Source: Selaginella tamariscina (lineage: Eukaryota > Streptophyta > Lycopodiopsida > Selaginellales > Selaginellaceae). Taken from it: a DNA stretch of 64,000 nt. Below the pieces are notes generated by a model. That model worked only from the letters and a program-made list of their open reading frames with translations. It was not told where the DNA came from and searched no databases. The DNA lies in assembly GCA_003024785.1 (NCBI GenBank), contig PUQB01000649.1, positions 72,756-136,755 of the forward strand. Direction: 5' to 3'. Position numbers and translations under genes: made by a program. Positions 10,607-22,880 of the stretch are shown piece by piece (within the stretch, counting starts at the first letter, position 1; each line of letters opens with the position of its first letter).

Positions 10607-13397
10607 TTACCGTGACTTATACTTCTTTCCTGGTTTGCCTTTCTTGCCAAACCCATTATCCACCTCGTCATCATCTGCATTTCTACGTTTTTTTTTCTTA
10701 GTCCCATCTTTCTCTTTAATATGCTGCAAAAATGTTATAATTATAAATAAAATATAATAATTAGTAATAAATTACTATTACATACCGTTGTAGCTAATCT
10801 CTGAGCTTCCGTCACACGTTCCTCCAGTAGTAAAACCTCTTCACTCTTTAGTGGAAACTGAGAAAGTTTTTTACCTGTAATAGAAAAACATAAATTATCC
10901 TTCTCTATATAACAGCATCTAATGTATGTAGATGTCTGCATATCTACACATTCAAGTATAAAGGAACATATAAACGTTATATTTCTAAGTTACTATTGCC
11001 TATAAGAACAACGCTGTGTGTGTCAGTGTGTGTGTGTGTTGTGACTGACCAATTAATTCCTCTATTCTTGTGTAGAGGGCCACCTCATATTGTGTAACAA
11101 TTGAAACAGCACGACCAGATCTCCCAGCTCTCGCTGTTCTTCCTACTCGATGTATATAATCCTGAATAAGATTAACAATTAATTAACATGCTAAATTGGA
11201 TAATAATTATCCGAACACGAGAGAGTCACAAACCTTAGAATTAACTGGTATATCATAGTTAATGACGACGTCAACAGACGGAATATCCAAACCGGCTAGC
11301 CACGTCAGTGCAAATCAGAATGTTTCTCTCTCCGGCTTTGAACTTATTTAATGCACCCAGCCGTTTATTCTACACACATTCACCAAATATTTAATAAAGA
11401 TTAATAACATAATACCCTGCTTCTTATAGTAAAATGTTGAATAAAGGAAATATTTAAATATTATATGAATAATTATAACCTGGCTCATTTGACCACTAAT
11501 TGGGATTGCCTCCATTCCAAGATTGCGCAATATCAACGCCAGCCGTCTTGTACTATCACACGTCCTTGTGAAAACCATAATAGTGCTCCCTGCCATTTCA
11601 TTCAAGATAAACACCAAGTAACAATCCTATTAAAAAGACAAGAATAAATTAGCTAAATTTCGAAGGCTCGTAAAACAGTATCAAAGCTCAAACCTTGTAT
11701 TTTGCAGGGATAAATAAGTATTCTTGCTTTAGCGTGGCAGCAGTAGTATATTTTGAAGAAACTTCCACCTGAAACATACAAATGTTCTAACACACACACA
11801 CACAAACAAACAGACAGACACACACACACACCTTCGTAGGATTCTGAAGACAAGCACGTTGAAGCTTTTGCACCTGCGTGAAACAACGAACACACGGGTT
11901 ACTAGATTGTTCATGTTCCCTAACGTTGTATACGGATATATAACGTTCTTACATAATATCAAAGGCATATAAAAGCACTAAATACATGCAGCTATAAAAT
12001 CGTACACATATCTTACCTTGTTAGTCATGGTAGCTGAAAACAAGAACGTTTTTCTTTCTCTGGGAACAACTTTCAAAATCTCGTCAATTTCTTTCTCAAA
12101 ATCGTCATGCAATATTTTTATCCGCCTCATCAAGCACCTGAAAAGCAATAGTAAGCTATTCAATTGATAAGATTCATTATATACGATCAATGGTTAATTA
12201 AAACTACAGAATAATGTATAGAGTATTCAATACTCACAGAATTTTTATGTTTCGCAAGGTGAAACCTTTAGTATTTGTTAAGTGGTCCAACAGTCTCCCT
12301 GGGGTACTTACCTAAAACATTATATAATACATTAAACAAATAACTTGTATAAGTTTACAGAGCAGATATACTTATGTTACTTATCATACCACAATGTGAG
12401 GCTTCTTCCCAAGAGCAATAGCTTGATCTATCATAGAAACACCACCAACAATCTGATAAGCAGGAATATAGTTATGTAACATTAACATATATTGTTGCCA
12501 ATATATGTGTGTACGTTGCACATAATTATGGATATATGTTATATACATATCGTGATTCCAAATTAAGCTTACCGCAACACTCCTTACACCAATTTGCGAT
12601 CCTAATGCTTCAAATTGTTCCGAGATCTGAATTGCCAATTCTCTACAATAATACGAATATATATGTGTGTGTGTGTGTGTGCGTGCGCGCGTGCGCGCTA
12701 GCTATATAACGGCTATGTATATTGTAACATAGTTATTTAAGATACACATATGTATATAGACTTATATATAATGCGTTTATGTACAAAATACCATTTTACA
12801 TATATATGTGTAGATTGTAATGTATATGTAATGTCTGTATGTATATAATGAATTACCTCGTCGGTGACAAAACACAAGCAAAAAAAGCATGGCTTTGCTC
12901 AAATAAAGCTTGCAATATGGGGAGAGCAAAAAGCCCCTGTTTTACCCGATCCCGTCTGTGCGAGGCCTATCAAATCCCGACCTGTATACAGACATACAAA
13001 CATACACATATATCTGCATTTATGGAGAAATATGCAGAACAAAACAAAATTTTGGAGATTATCAAAACATAAATATAACACACATTCCTATGTTGGCGAT
13101 TATCCTTAATTAACACACATTCACATACACAACCGCTGCATTTATCAAACAAATTTTCTTATACATACATACCGCACCGACATATATACATATACACACT
13201 CGAGATTGTTTGATAATCTGCATACAAATGTGTTCTATGTATGTCACACCTTGAAGCGCCAAAGGGAGTGCCTGGACTTGAATCGGTGTCGGATGCTTCC
13301 ATCCGAGCTTGTTACACGCATCTACAAGCTCCTCACGCACGCCGAGTTCTACGAAACCGGGCACCGCCAGGGCTCCGGCCTCCTCCCCTGCCGCCAT
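10607..13397 (-). CDS. RH10: DEAD-box RNA helicase, DDX47/RRP3 family (plant RH10), 13 exons, frame disturbed
   Basis: By family this is a nucleolar ATP-dependent RNA helicase of early pre-rRNA processing. Exons on the minus strand: 13397-13250, 12981-12857, 12642-12573, 12452-12390, 12311-12238, 12137-12017, 11873-11832, 11768-11694, 11626-11480, 11369-11234, 11161-11050, 10874-10786, 10723-10607. Visible motifs in order are the Q motif ([12 protein letters not shown]), Walker A ([11 protein letters not shown]), [19 protein letters not shown] (FLFSATMT), [10 protein letters not shown], and [11 protein letters not shown]. The tail is basic ([12 protein letters not shown]). The family match is strong end to end, about 440 residues. 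Oddities: one extra T after Walker A (~12,928), one G short at the exon 5/6 junction, one extra A just after DEAD (~12,117), and two bases short in the ASRGLDIP motif (~11,288). All splice sites are canonical. It is either a decaying duplicate or carries assembly indels. A telo-box lies at about 13,423-13,440. Confidence 0.9.
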
Positions 13398-13450
13398 CGC
13401 ACCCTAAATCCCCCCCTAATCACTAAACCCTAAACCCTAAATTGTTATTT
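13398..13450 (-). promoter_or_regulatory. Telo-box cluster upstream of the helicase start
   Basis: Two back-to-back AAACCCTAA motifs lie 26-43 nt upstream of the helicase ATG, within 'actaaaccctaaaccctaaa'. Telo-boxes are known promoter elements of plant ribosome-biogenesis and translation genes, which fits a pre-rRNA helicase. Function here is inferred. Confidence 0.5.
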
Positions 13451-13738
13451 TAAACAACTAAGAACTGAATAATGATAATGATATAATATTATTACGAAAT
13501 TAATTTTAGAATACACAGAGAATTAAGAATAAGCTCCTTAAAAAGTATAAAAAAACTTTATTATGCAATTTTCACCTGTACATATGTAACGCTCTGCTCA
13601 GTATGACACCCTGTAGACATATATACATCTAAGAAAAGCTAATTTTTAGCAAGTTAGAGAGAGATGGTAGATGTGTAAAGACTTCAATGTGTCGTATATA
13701 CACACACACATCTCAAAAGAAGACACGTACCGCAAGGT

Positions 13739-14500
13739 TTAGAAGGAGCGAGTCCTGGCGATGGCTTGGCGAGTGGGAGGTGTGACAGAGGTAAACTTAC
13801 TCCGGTGATCAATCTCTCGCGTCTCTTGACAAATTGCACACGGAAAACACAACAAGTGTGCACAGCAGTCCTCACATGTATCCCCAGGAATATTAAACGC
13901 ATTCCTCAGCGCACGCCTGTACTACATCACAGTTAGTATGTGTGTCTCTGCGTATGTGTATGCATATAATAGACAGCACACACACATGGATATATAGTAC
14001 CTGTACCAACAGGCGTATATGCATCCACAGCAGCAAAACTGTTGGAGAATATACCACAGCAAAGAGGCTGCAATACATGCTGTTTGTCCCCTGTCTATGA
14101 TCTCCACGTTACGGCCAAACAATAAACACGGGCAGATACAACCGAAGGTGCATGTTGGGACGTCTGTTAAGCAGTCACACAGCCCTGCATGCCATTCTCC
14201 TGCATATAATAGTATTTAAGTGTATGCATATATCTGACTTTGTACATGCATGTGCTCGATCTGTAGGTGTGTGTGTGTGTGTGAGAGAGAGAGAGTATAT
14301 ATTACCTCGAGCATGTAGAATGGGGCACCTGGGTGAACAATTCCCTGTTTCACATAATGCTCATACGCAGCTGCATAAGACGGACCCGCTGGATCGTAGG
14401 CGGTTGAGCAGCTTGAGGGTGAGATTGAGGGGGAAAAGGAGCATATCCAGTGCTCCCCACCATGCGATCTCCGACCTCTTCCGTGAAGAAGACGCTCCAT
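13739..14500 (-). CDS. PLAC8 / cell number regulator (PCR/CNR) family protein
   Basis: Three exons on the minus strand: 14500-14306, 14199-14001, 13916-13739, about 190 residues. The PLAC8 domain spans exons 2-3: W-x-x-GLCDC, a cysteine-rich 'CTFGCICPCLLFGR' segment, a hydrophobic span near 'AASLLWYIL', then LRNAFNIPGDTCEDCC and CAICQETREI. Known relatives are small membrane proteins that move cadmium or zinc, or affect cell number. The N-terminus is proline-, serine- and alanine-rich, as in relatives. The C-terminal extension after the domain (about 25 residues) is basic and not recognised. Canonical GT-AG splicing of intron 1 leaves the frame one G short, giving an early stop; with one G added the whole reading frame is open. 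The gene lies head-to-head with the PPR gene, about 150 bp between start codons. Confidence 0.8.
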
Positions 14501-14646
14501 CTTTGAACCCTAAATCTGGGGATTCAGTTATTCTAGCATATACCTGGCGGTTAGTATATTCAGGTATATACTCAAAATCTCGAATATACCTCCAATAAGT
14601 AAGGTGGAATATACCTTAGGGCTTAGGGTTTAAAGGAACCGGGAAA
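14501..14646. promoter_or_regulatory. Short divergent intergenic region between the PLAC8 and PPR genes
   Basis: Only about 150 bp separates the two divergent starts. It holds a CCCTAAA-type motif at about 14,507 on the PLAC8 side and 'cttagggtttaaagg' at about 14,622 on the PPR side, plus a repeated 'ggtatatactcaaaatctcgaatatacc' dyad. It may act as a bidirectional promoter; this is inference from spacing. Confidence 0.4.
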
Positions 14647-15956
14647 ATGAATATAAATGCACACGGATGGGGCAAGGAGGGTAGCGCAATCTTCATGGGC
14701 ACATCTCATCAGGCAGTGTACAAGCGTGGAAGAAGTAAGGCATATACATCGCCTTGTTGCAGTAGAAAACACAACGGTAGACAAGTACTTAGCCAATCTT
14801 CTCGTGCAAATGTATGGCAGCCTTGGAAGCCCGGATGAGTCCGTCTCCATGTTCGAGTCCACACAGGGCCGGAATGTCTTCTCCTGGAACATCCTGCTGC
14901 GTGTGTATGCACAAAATGGGCATATTCAGAATGCGTTACCTTGTTCCAAAGCATGCCTCTGCGAGACATCGTGTCCTGGAACTCGATGTTGCAAGCACAT
15001 GCACACCATCTACATATACAGAAGCTCATCGAGACGTTTCAGGAGATGCCCCAAAGGGACATTGTCTCCTGGAGTTCCCTGGTAACTGCATTTGCCCAGA
15101 ATGGGCAACCCGATTGTGTCTCAGATGTGCTAAAGAACATGCCCATGTGGGACCTCGTAGCACTCAACAGTGCCATTCCATGCTACGATCCTGAAGAAGT
15201 AATGGAACTGTTCCATACAATGTGTGTGCGTGACTCGGTTTCCTGGAACTCTGTTCTTCAGACGCTGTCTGGGGCCGGTTTAGCTGCACAAGCAGAGTAT
15301 GTATACCTCAGAATGCCACAACATAACTACATAACTTGGACCTCCATGCTAATGGCATATGCAGCAACTGGGCAGGTGCAATCGGCGTGGTTCATGTTCG
15401 GGGACATGCAACAGAGGAGCGTGGCGACGTGGAACTCGATGATAGGAGCGTTCATGCGAAACTTTCGCCTTGTTGAGGTCAAGGATGTCTTTGACAAGAT
15501 GCCCTTCTGGAACGTTTTGTCCTGGGCTTCTGTGATTATAGCGAATGCCTTGAATGGGCATATGCAGCAGGCCATGGATATGTTTAACACAATGCCAGAG
15601 AGAACCATATAGTTTGGACAAGCATGATCACGGACTCTTCTTATTCGCGAGCATTTTTCGACAGGATGCCATGTAGGAACCGTGTCGCATGGAACTCTAT
15701 GATGTGCGTTTACGTACAAAGCTCCCGTCGGGAAGAAGCTCAAAGGCTGTTCCTGGATATTCCCGAGCGGGATATTGTGTCCTGGAACGAGATGATACAT
15801 GCGAGTGGTGATATTTACACTGCACGGCTTGTGTTTGACATTATGCCTTTGTGGAACTCAAGATCATGGGAACGATCATCCAGTCATATGTAGAACATGG
15901 TGATATGCTTAAGGCAAAGTCTATGTTCGACAGAGCTCCACATGAAGAAGGTAAAA

Positions 15957-15987
<31 letters not shown>

Positions 15988-17345
15988 CTCTCTAAGTTTT
16001 ATATTGTAGGTACTGTTCTTGGAAACATTATGATGCTTGGCTACGCAAGGACCAAATCAACAGAGCAAGCAAAGGAGTTATTTGATAACAGTTTGGAACA
16101 CCGAGACTCGGTTACGTGGAATGCAATGATACAGATTTACTGCAACAACATTGATGCAGTAAACATGACAAGTTGCTTGGAAAGAATGCCTACTAGGGAC
16201 ATGGTTTCATTCGCAACTGCGATGAGTATGTACGCCACACCCATAATGTACATGGTGCAAAGAGCCTATTCAATGAGATGCCAGAGAGGGATGTATATAT
16301 ATGGACTTCACTGCTGAATGCATATGCCCAAACTGGGCATATTGAGGACGCAAAAATGGTGCTCAAGCACATGCCTGGGTGGGACATGGCTTCGTGGACC
16401 GCAATGCTGGGTGCATATGCCTTATCTGGGCATCTAGATGTGGCCAGAGAGATGTTCGAGGAGATCCCGGAACCCGATGGTTTGCATATACAGTGATGGT
16501 TACAGCATACGGTAAGCAAGGACTTTTGAAGGAGGCAGTGAGCCTGTTTCACAGCATGAGCACACCAGGAGTTATCACATATAATGCATTGCTAGAGACA
16601 TACTCTGAGAATGGATATGGAAGTGAAGCTTTCAAGCTATTTGTGACCATGGACTTGGAAGGTGTTAGTCCAAACAATGTTACTTATACAAGTGTTTTCA
16701 ATGCGTGTGCGGATGCAGGTGTCAAACTCTTGCCAGAAGGCAAAATGGTTCATGATATACTCGTTGAAAGATGCATTGTTAATGATCCATTAGTTATTAC
16801 TGCAGTTATCAACTTCTATGGCAAGTGTGGCCTTGTGGAAGATGCCATTGGAGTATTTATGGCGTTTAATAGTGAGGGTTCACAGTGTACTGGCTTATGG
16901 AATGCAGTTGCCAGTGTGTTTGCGTGGAACGGACAAGCCAGTTTCACATTTGAGCTGATGAGTTACATGGTTCTCGAAGGGTGTATCCCAGATGCAAATA
17001 TGCTGCTTACCACGTTAACCGCGTGTAACCACGGGGGTTTTAGTGTCTCAAGCAAGGGACATCTTCAGAGATATGCTCGGTGACCATTACGTTGTTGCCG
17101 GGGTGGAACACTACATGTGCATTGTGGATGTGTTGGACGGGCTGGTCAGCTGGGGAAAGCACAAGAGTTGATAGAGAACATGCCATTTGAGTCACAGGGG
17201 ATAGCCTGGACTACTTTGCTTGGAGCTTGCAAGACACAAGGCGATGCTCGGAGAGGCGTGTTTGCCGCAAGGAACCTTTTGTGGAGTTTGATGTTCATGA
17301 GGTTGCTACTTATAAGTTGCTTGCATCCAGTATACATGTTGGTCC
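14647..17345 (+). CDS. Pentatricopeptide repeat protein, PLS class with E-like end; frame broken
   Basis: An organelle RNA-binding protein by family. Long runs of about 31-35-residue PPR motifs are visible, mainly S-type: 'NVFSWNILLRVYAQNGHI', 'RDIVSWNSMLQAHA', 'RDVYIWTSLLNAYAQTGHI', 'MASWTAMLGAYALSGHL', then longer P-type motifs (GVITYNALLETYSENGYG). The end, 'GIAWTTLLGACKTQGD' followed by 'FDVHEVATYKLLASS', resembles an E domain; I see no DYW. One intron at about 15,953-16,009 carries a (CT)n run. At least six or seven one-base shifts interrupt the array, near 14,943, 15,612, 15,878, 16,245, 16,483, 17,050 and 17,134, several in short homopolymers. The start is uncertain; the first PPR-like sequence is near 14,700. 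It could be a pseudogene, or the sequence could carry indels. Confidence 0.75.
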
Positions 17346-17398
17346 ATGATATATATATATTTATAAACTCTTATATATATGGAGTGTATACATGCACA

Positions 17399-19228
17399 GG
17401 TGAACCCTGCACCTAAGAGATTCCAGGGCCGTAGAACACAGAGGCAAAAAGTTGTTTCAGATGTTATATCTGCTCTAAAACTATGTACGAAAGCGAGGGA
17501 CTTAAGTGGTGGGAAAACACTCCACTCGGACGCGGTGGCAGCAACCTCCATACGGACAAGTACGTGGTTTCTGCCCTGATAAACATGTACATTAGGTGCG
17601 GGAGCATACAGAGTGCTAGAGATGTCTTCGAGGGGACGACAAATCAGGACGTTGTTACGTGGACAAGTCTCATCCGTGGATACGTGGAGAATGGAGAGAG
17701 CTCCGTAGCTCTGGAACTGTTCAACAGCATGGACTGTGTAAAGGACCACGTTACGTATGTTGCTGCACTCAAGGCGTGCGTGGGGAGAGTGGAGAATGGG
17801 ATAGAGATTCACAGAGAGATACAGGAGCGAGGGTATGATTCTAAGATAGTCGTGGCGAACACGCTTGTGTATATGTATGGGAAATGCGGGTGTATGCATC
17901 GTGCCAGGGAGGTTTTCGATGGGATTTTACACAAGGATGTTGTTACATGGAATACTATGATCTTGGGATACGTGGAGAATGGGGAAAACTCAGTGGCTAC
18001 GGACTTGTTCATGTGTATGGACTGTGAACCGGACGAGATTACATATGTTGGTGCACTCAAGCATGTGCTGATCTAGAGAAAGGGATTGCCTTGCACAAGG
18101 AAACGAGTTCTCGTGGATATCTATCTAGCGTAATTGTGAGAAGCACCGTGATGGATATGTATATGAGATGTGGTAGTATGCACCATGCTAAGGAGGTCTT
18201 TGATGGTACACTCAACCGGGACGTGGTTATGTGGAGTTCCTTCATTTTGGGTATGTGGAGAATAAGCAGGCTTCTTTGGCACTGGTGTTGTTTAACAAGA
18301 TGGACTGTGAACCGAACCATGTCACGTATATTGCTGCACTCAAGGCGTGTACAACTGAGAGAGAGGGGACGCTCATACACAGACATGCTGAAGAACGAGG
18401 ATTTACCTCTCAGGTAACCATCGTAAACACGTTGTTGGACATGTATATAAAATGCGGGAGCATGCATAGTGCTAGGGAGGTCTTCGATGGGATTGTCTGC
18501 AAGGATGTTGTATCATATAACTCTCTCATGATGGGATACGTGGAGAATGGGGAAAGCTCGGAAGCATTGGATTTGTTCATGTGCATGGAGTGTGAGCCAG
18601 ATGAGTTTACTTACGTTGCAGGACTCAAGGCATGTGGAAGCTTAACTGCGTTATCCGTTGGAAGAGTGATGCATGCCACGCTCTGCTGCAGATTTGGAGT
18701 AGAACATAACCAAGTGGTGGGAAGCGCGTTAATAGACATGTATGGCAAGTGCGGAAGCGTGCATACTGCTGAAGTAGTGTTCAATAGCTTGCATTCTCCC
18801 AACGTCGTGTCATGGACTTCGTTAATGACGGGATACACCTCACTTCAGGTGTTCAGGCTGGCAAACAAGATGCAAGAAGCTGGTGTGCAGTTGAATAGTG
18901 CTACATTCACGTGTCTTCTCACAGCATGCAGCCATTCAGGTATGGTTGAGGATGGTAAGAAATACTTTGAATCCATGTGTAAATATGGTATAACTCCAAA
19001 CAGAGAACATTATACTTGTATGGTAGATATGTTGGGAGAGCTAATAGGTTGGAGGAGGCGATATCAATTATAACGAGTATGCCTTCTTTCGCCGATGGTG
19101 TTACTTGGAAAGCACTGTTAGCTGCCTCCAAGAAATGGAAGAACTCTGCAGTGGGCAAAGTTGCCTTTGATGCTTTGGCTCACAGAACACAAGATGGAGC
19201 TCCTTTGTACTTATGGGGGATACCTTAA
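17399..19228 (+). CDS. Pentatricopeptide repeat protein, second copy in tandem; frame broken
   Basis: The PPR array has a different flavour from its neighbour: repeated 'ALINMYIRCGSIQSAR', 'DVVTWTSLIRGYVENGESS' and 'MDCEPDHVTYVAALKAC' type units, at least five, then a long L2/S2-like end (ATFTCLLTACSHSGMVEDG) and an E-like segment (GVTWKALLAASKKW). The repeats are highly alike, suggesting recent internal duplication. One-base shifts fall near 17,540, 18,065 (AAGG to AAG), 18,248 and 19,042. It starts about 55 bp after the first PPR array, behind a good acceptor (atgcacag at 17,398), so the two could be one transcript; I prefer two genes because the first already ends in an E-like domain. Confidence 0.72.
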
Positions 19229-19249
19229 GTGCATAAATGTATTGTGCGT

Positions 19250-19285
<36 letters not shown>

Positions 19286-20130
19286 GCAGCTTGGTTGCTG
19301 GTTCATATTAGCAAAAGTATCATTTAAATGAACTTGAGCTTCAGTCACCTATCTAAAAACTAATAACAGTTATTTAAAATTTAATAAGAATGTGTACTGC
19401 ACTAAGCTACTAGACATACATACTCACTCTGATGTGTTACAAACAGATGAGATTTAGATTGATAAATAATTATGTCATTTTATGCACACACACACACACA
19501 TCACATTAAGCTTTTACTAACACTTACAATAAGAATGTGTACTGCACACGTTCTGCTAAGCTACTAGAAATACATACTCATACGCTGATGTGTATGAGTA
19601 TGTATTTCATTCTTTATCACACACACACACATAAAAGTGTATTAGTTTATATTAAGATATAGATACTAAATATACACTTTATAACAATAACCTGGTTATC
19701 TATATTGAATATATATTAAAGTGTATATTTATTTATCAAATAAACTTACTACACATGTATACGTTAAAATGTACATTATTTATTACATTACAGTGTATAT
19801 ATATATATATGGTATAATGTATATTTATCAAGTGTATATTTATTATCTAATTCAAACAAATTCGATTAGCATATTTACTTGGTATTTTATATTAAATCAA
19901 AAACTCTCTCGTGTAAAGTCTATATATTTATATACAAATACCATAAAATACATAAATAGCCACCTGTATGTGCTTGTATAATTTACAGACATAAGTCTGT
20001 GCATTATACATAGTACGTAAATCACGTATTTTGTACAGTTATATATACATACATATACACAGAGTAGTATCTTATACTGGGATATATCAAATTTTATAGT
20101 GTGCATGCAATGCATATAATATATATTATA

Positions 20131-20179
<49 letters not shown>

Positions 20180-20393
20180 CACAATATGTGTGTTGTGTGA
20201 TAAAGAATGAAAGAAATAATGAAATTTATGCAAAGAGGTCAACATATGAACAAACTAATCTTTTTGATGAACTTTGATTCCTTTAACACCTTCCATAACC
20301 TAGCATAAATAAATAAATAAATAAATAAAATGAACCCATTTGTAAAATGTATATATATAATTTAATAATTATTAATAAAATTAAATTACCATG
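19229..20393. other. AT-rich spacer with microsatellites
   Basis: No gene is seen. It contains (GT)n(GA)n at about 19,250-19,286, (CA)n runs, a short 'aagaatgtgtactgcac' segment repeated at 19,387 and 19,531, and (TA)n(GA)n at about 20,120-20,176. Confidence 0.5.
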
Positions 20394-21641
20394 TTACTCT
20401 TCTGACGTTTGATCTTCATCTAACGATTCCACACTCTGCTGCTGCAGTTGCTCTTCAGTAGTCTCCTCCGTTGTCTCCATTCCCATCACTTGAAGTGACT
20501 ACACAAATAATAATAATAATAATAATATGTTATTACTAAAATTTAAAAATATCACAATAATTATAAAACATTATTAAGTTATCTTGGTTAAATTATTCAA
20601 ATAATGGACAACGTTATTAGGTTACCTAGACTTGGATGATTATTGTGGGTTTAAACCCTAAACCCTAGGTTAGAGAGAGACCTGAGATGCGGTGTAGCAC
20701 TGGCTGGACAAATCGGGCATCTGGTTATCAGGGTGGTAAAGGTTCCAGTCGTGGTTAACAATCTCAGCCGTAGATCGCTGGGCAATATCTAGGCTTGGAT
20801 TTGCACCGTCAGATCCCATGTAGCAGATTCCAAGCGGGGGTCGTAGCTCGAGCTGTGTTTGCATTGCTGCACTTCCCTGTAATCCCATATAGAACCCATT
20901 CGAGGATGAACTTCCCAGTCCAGGTTCTGTTATACGTGTCTGAAGTGGATACACCTGTGCGTGCGTGCGTGTGTGTATATTATTAGAGACCCGTTAAATA
21001 CATTGATCACTGTTATTAAAGTACCTGAGAACAGAAAGGAATCATCTGGTGACTTTCCAACGGCTGCAAAACCACAAAAATATTTTATTAAAATAAATAA
21101 ATAAATAAATAAATAAATACCTGTCTCATGCAAAAGCCAATGTTCTCAAGGTCTTGCTGAAACACCAATATTAAAATCTCTCTAGACACACACACGCACA
21201 CGCACGCACGTACCTTACGAAGGCGTATCTTCTGCAAGGTCTTATCAAGCTCACTCTCAAGCTTGCACAAATCATCGTAGTTAAACAGCTCAAGCAGCTG
21301 CTCATCCCCTTGGTAAACTCTACAAAAAAACAAAACATAATTAATTAACACTAATTAATAGAGCGTTAATTAACCACCTCAGTCGCTGCTGAAAGCACTC
21401 ATTCTCATGTTGCAGTCTCCTGATCTCCTCTTGAATGAGCTGTGTCATTAAATATACATAATTAGTAAAATAGAAAAGCTTGAGCTAAAGACTACGGAGT
21501 ACCAGTACTCACCCCGATATTGTTCAAGTTCCTGTTAAACAAAACCATTAATAAAGATTAGAAAAAGAAATCAATGAATACCTTGTGAGATGAGAAGCAT
21601 CGCTCTCTGCCTTAAGCTTCCGTATAGCCCGATTAAGTTGC

Positions 21642-21680
<39 letters not shown>

Positions 21681-22087
21681 AACTAAAAGCCGCTTATAAG
21701 ATCTTCCTTACCTCCAAGTTCTCCATCTTTCTACAGGTGGAGATACATACACATTAGATAAAGATGACAGAATGCGTGTGAAAGTACCTTTTTGTGCGCT
21801 CATTCTCAGGGAGATTAGCGTATCGGTATATGACATCCTCCACCCTGCATATAGATGAGATTAAGGAACTAATCTGGATGGATTAGTCACTAATACTCCC
21901 ACCTCATATCGGTTGCATACTGTGTGAGCTTTCCAGACGGCGAGAACATGATCAATGCAATGTCTATGTCACAGAGCGTGGATAGCTCATATGCCTTTTT
22001 AACCAGTCCTGTTCTTCTCTTCGAGTATGTCACCTGTCTGTTGGTGGCATTCTCTATCTTCTTAATCTCCAGCTTAACCCTCCCCAT
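20394..22087 (-). CDS. MIKC*-type MADS-box transcription factor (AGL30/65/66/104-like), 11 exons, intact
   Basis: Exons on the minus strand: 22087-21903, 21844-21788, 21730-21712, 21640-21582, 21531-21513, 21439-21378, 21319-21214, 21156-21121, 21063-21025, 20954-20682, 20498-20394. They sum to 960 nt, 319 residues, fully in frame. Residues 1-60 are the MADS domain ([20 protein letters not shown], then [14 protein letters not shown] and IMFSPSGKL). Exons 2-8 encode an I/K region with heptad-like leucines, long and split into many small exons as in MIKC* genes. The C-terminus is rich in glutamine, serine and acidic residues. Known MIKC* proteins act as heterodimers in the gametophyte (pollen, moss). 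Start choice is secure from the MADS domain. A telo-box pair sits in intron 10 (about 20,650-20,668). Confidence 0.92.
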
Positions 22088-22880
22088 GGTGATGATTAAC
22101 AAGAGATAACCTCAGCAGGCTCTTCCTTCATCTAAAAAATCATCAACAGATTAGAGAGATAATGGGAAGAAAAAGCTAATACCTAGTACAAGCTTTCCTT
22201 CACCCAGGGAAAAAGGAAGCGGAAAATGGGATAAGACGGTATATATAATTTTACACAAAATACGTTTTAATTATTGAGCTGGCATTTGCAAATGCCACCT
22301 TGGACTAGCAATGTGTACCGCACACTTACCATCCTTTTTTAGGGTGCTGAGCCCCACCCAGGGAATATTCTTTGCACATTATAGAGAATCTCGGGCTTGC
22401 AACGGTAATTGGATATTGACCCTAAATCTCACCGGCTTAAGAATCAACTATTATGTATATTATTAACTTAATTAAGAAAAAAAAAAAAAAAAAAACAGAT
22501 CTTCTCAAAAAAATTAAATAGAACATAGATGCTTCTACATTGTCTTCATCCATATCGTATCCTGAAAAATAAGAAAACAAGTAACTATCATTAGTATAAA
22601 CTTACTATAAGTACACACATTATCTATATGAAATTTCTATGATATGTTACATATAATGCATTACATATTATATATAATGTATATAAATGCACATGTATAA
22701 AGTTCTATGTGTGTGGAAACATATTGAATACTCATACTTTATCACACACACGCACACAACAAAAAACAAGATACAGTCAATACTCAGAATGTGCAAGTGT
22801 TATATATCTTTGTGTATAAGTATGCTTCTATATATAACATAAGAGAACTATATCACGTGTCTATACATATATGTACCAGG
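22088..22880. other. Spacer between the MADS and CRWN genes
   Basis: This is the upstream region of the MADS gene and downstream region of CRWN. It has a poly(A) tract at about 22,477-22,496 and (CA)n near 22,745. A short ORF at 22,791 runs into the CRWN last exon in antisense and is not supported. Confidence 0.45.
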
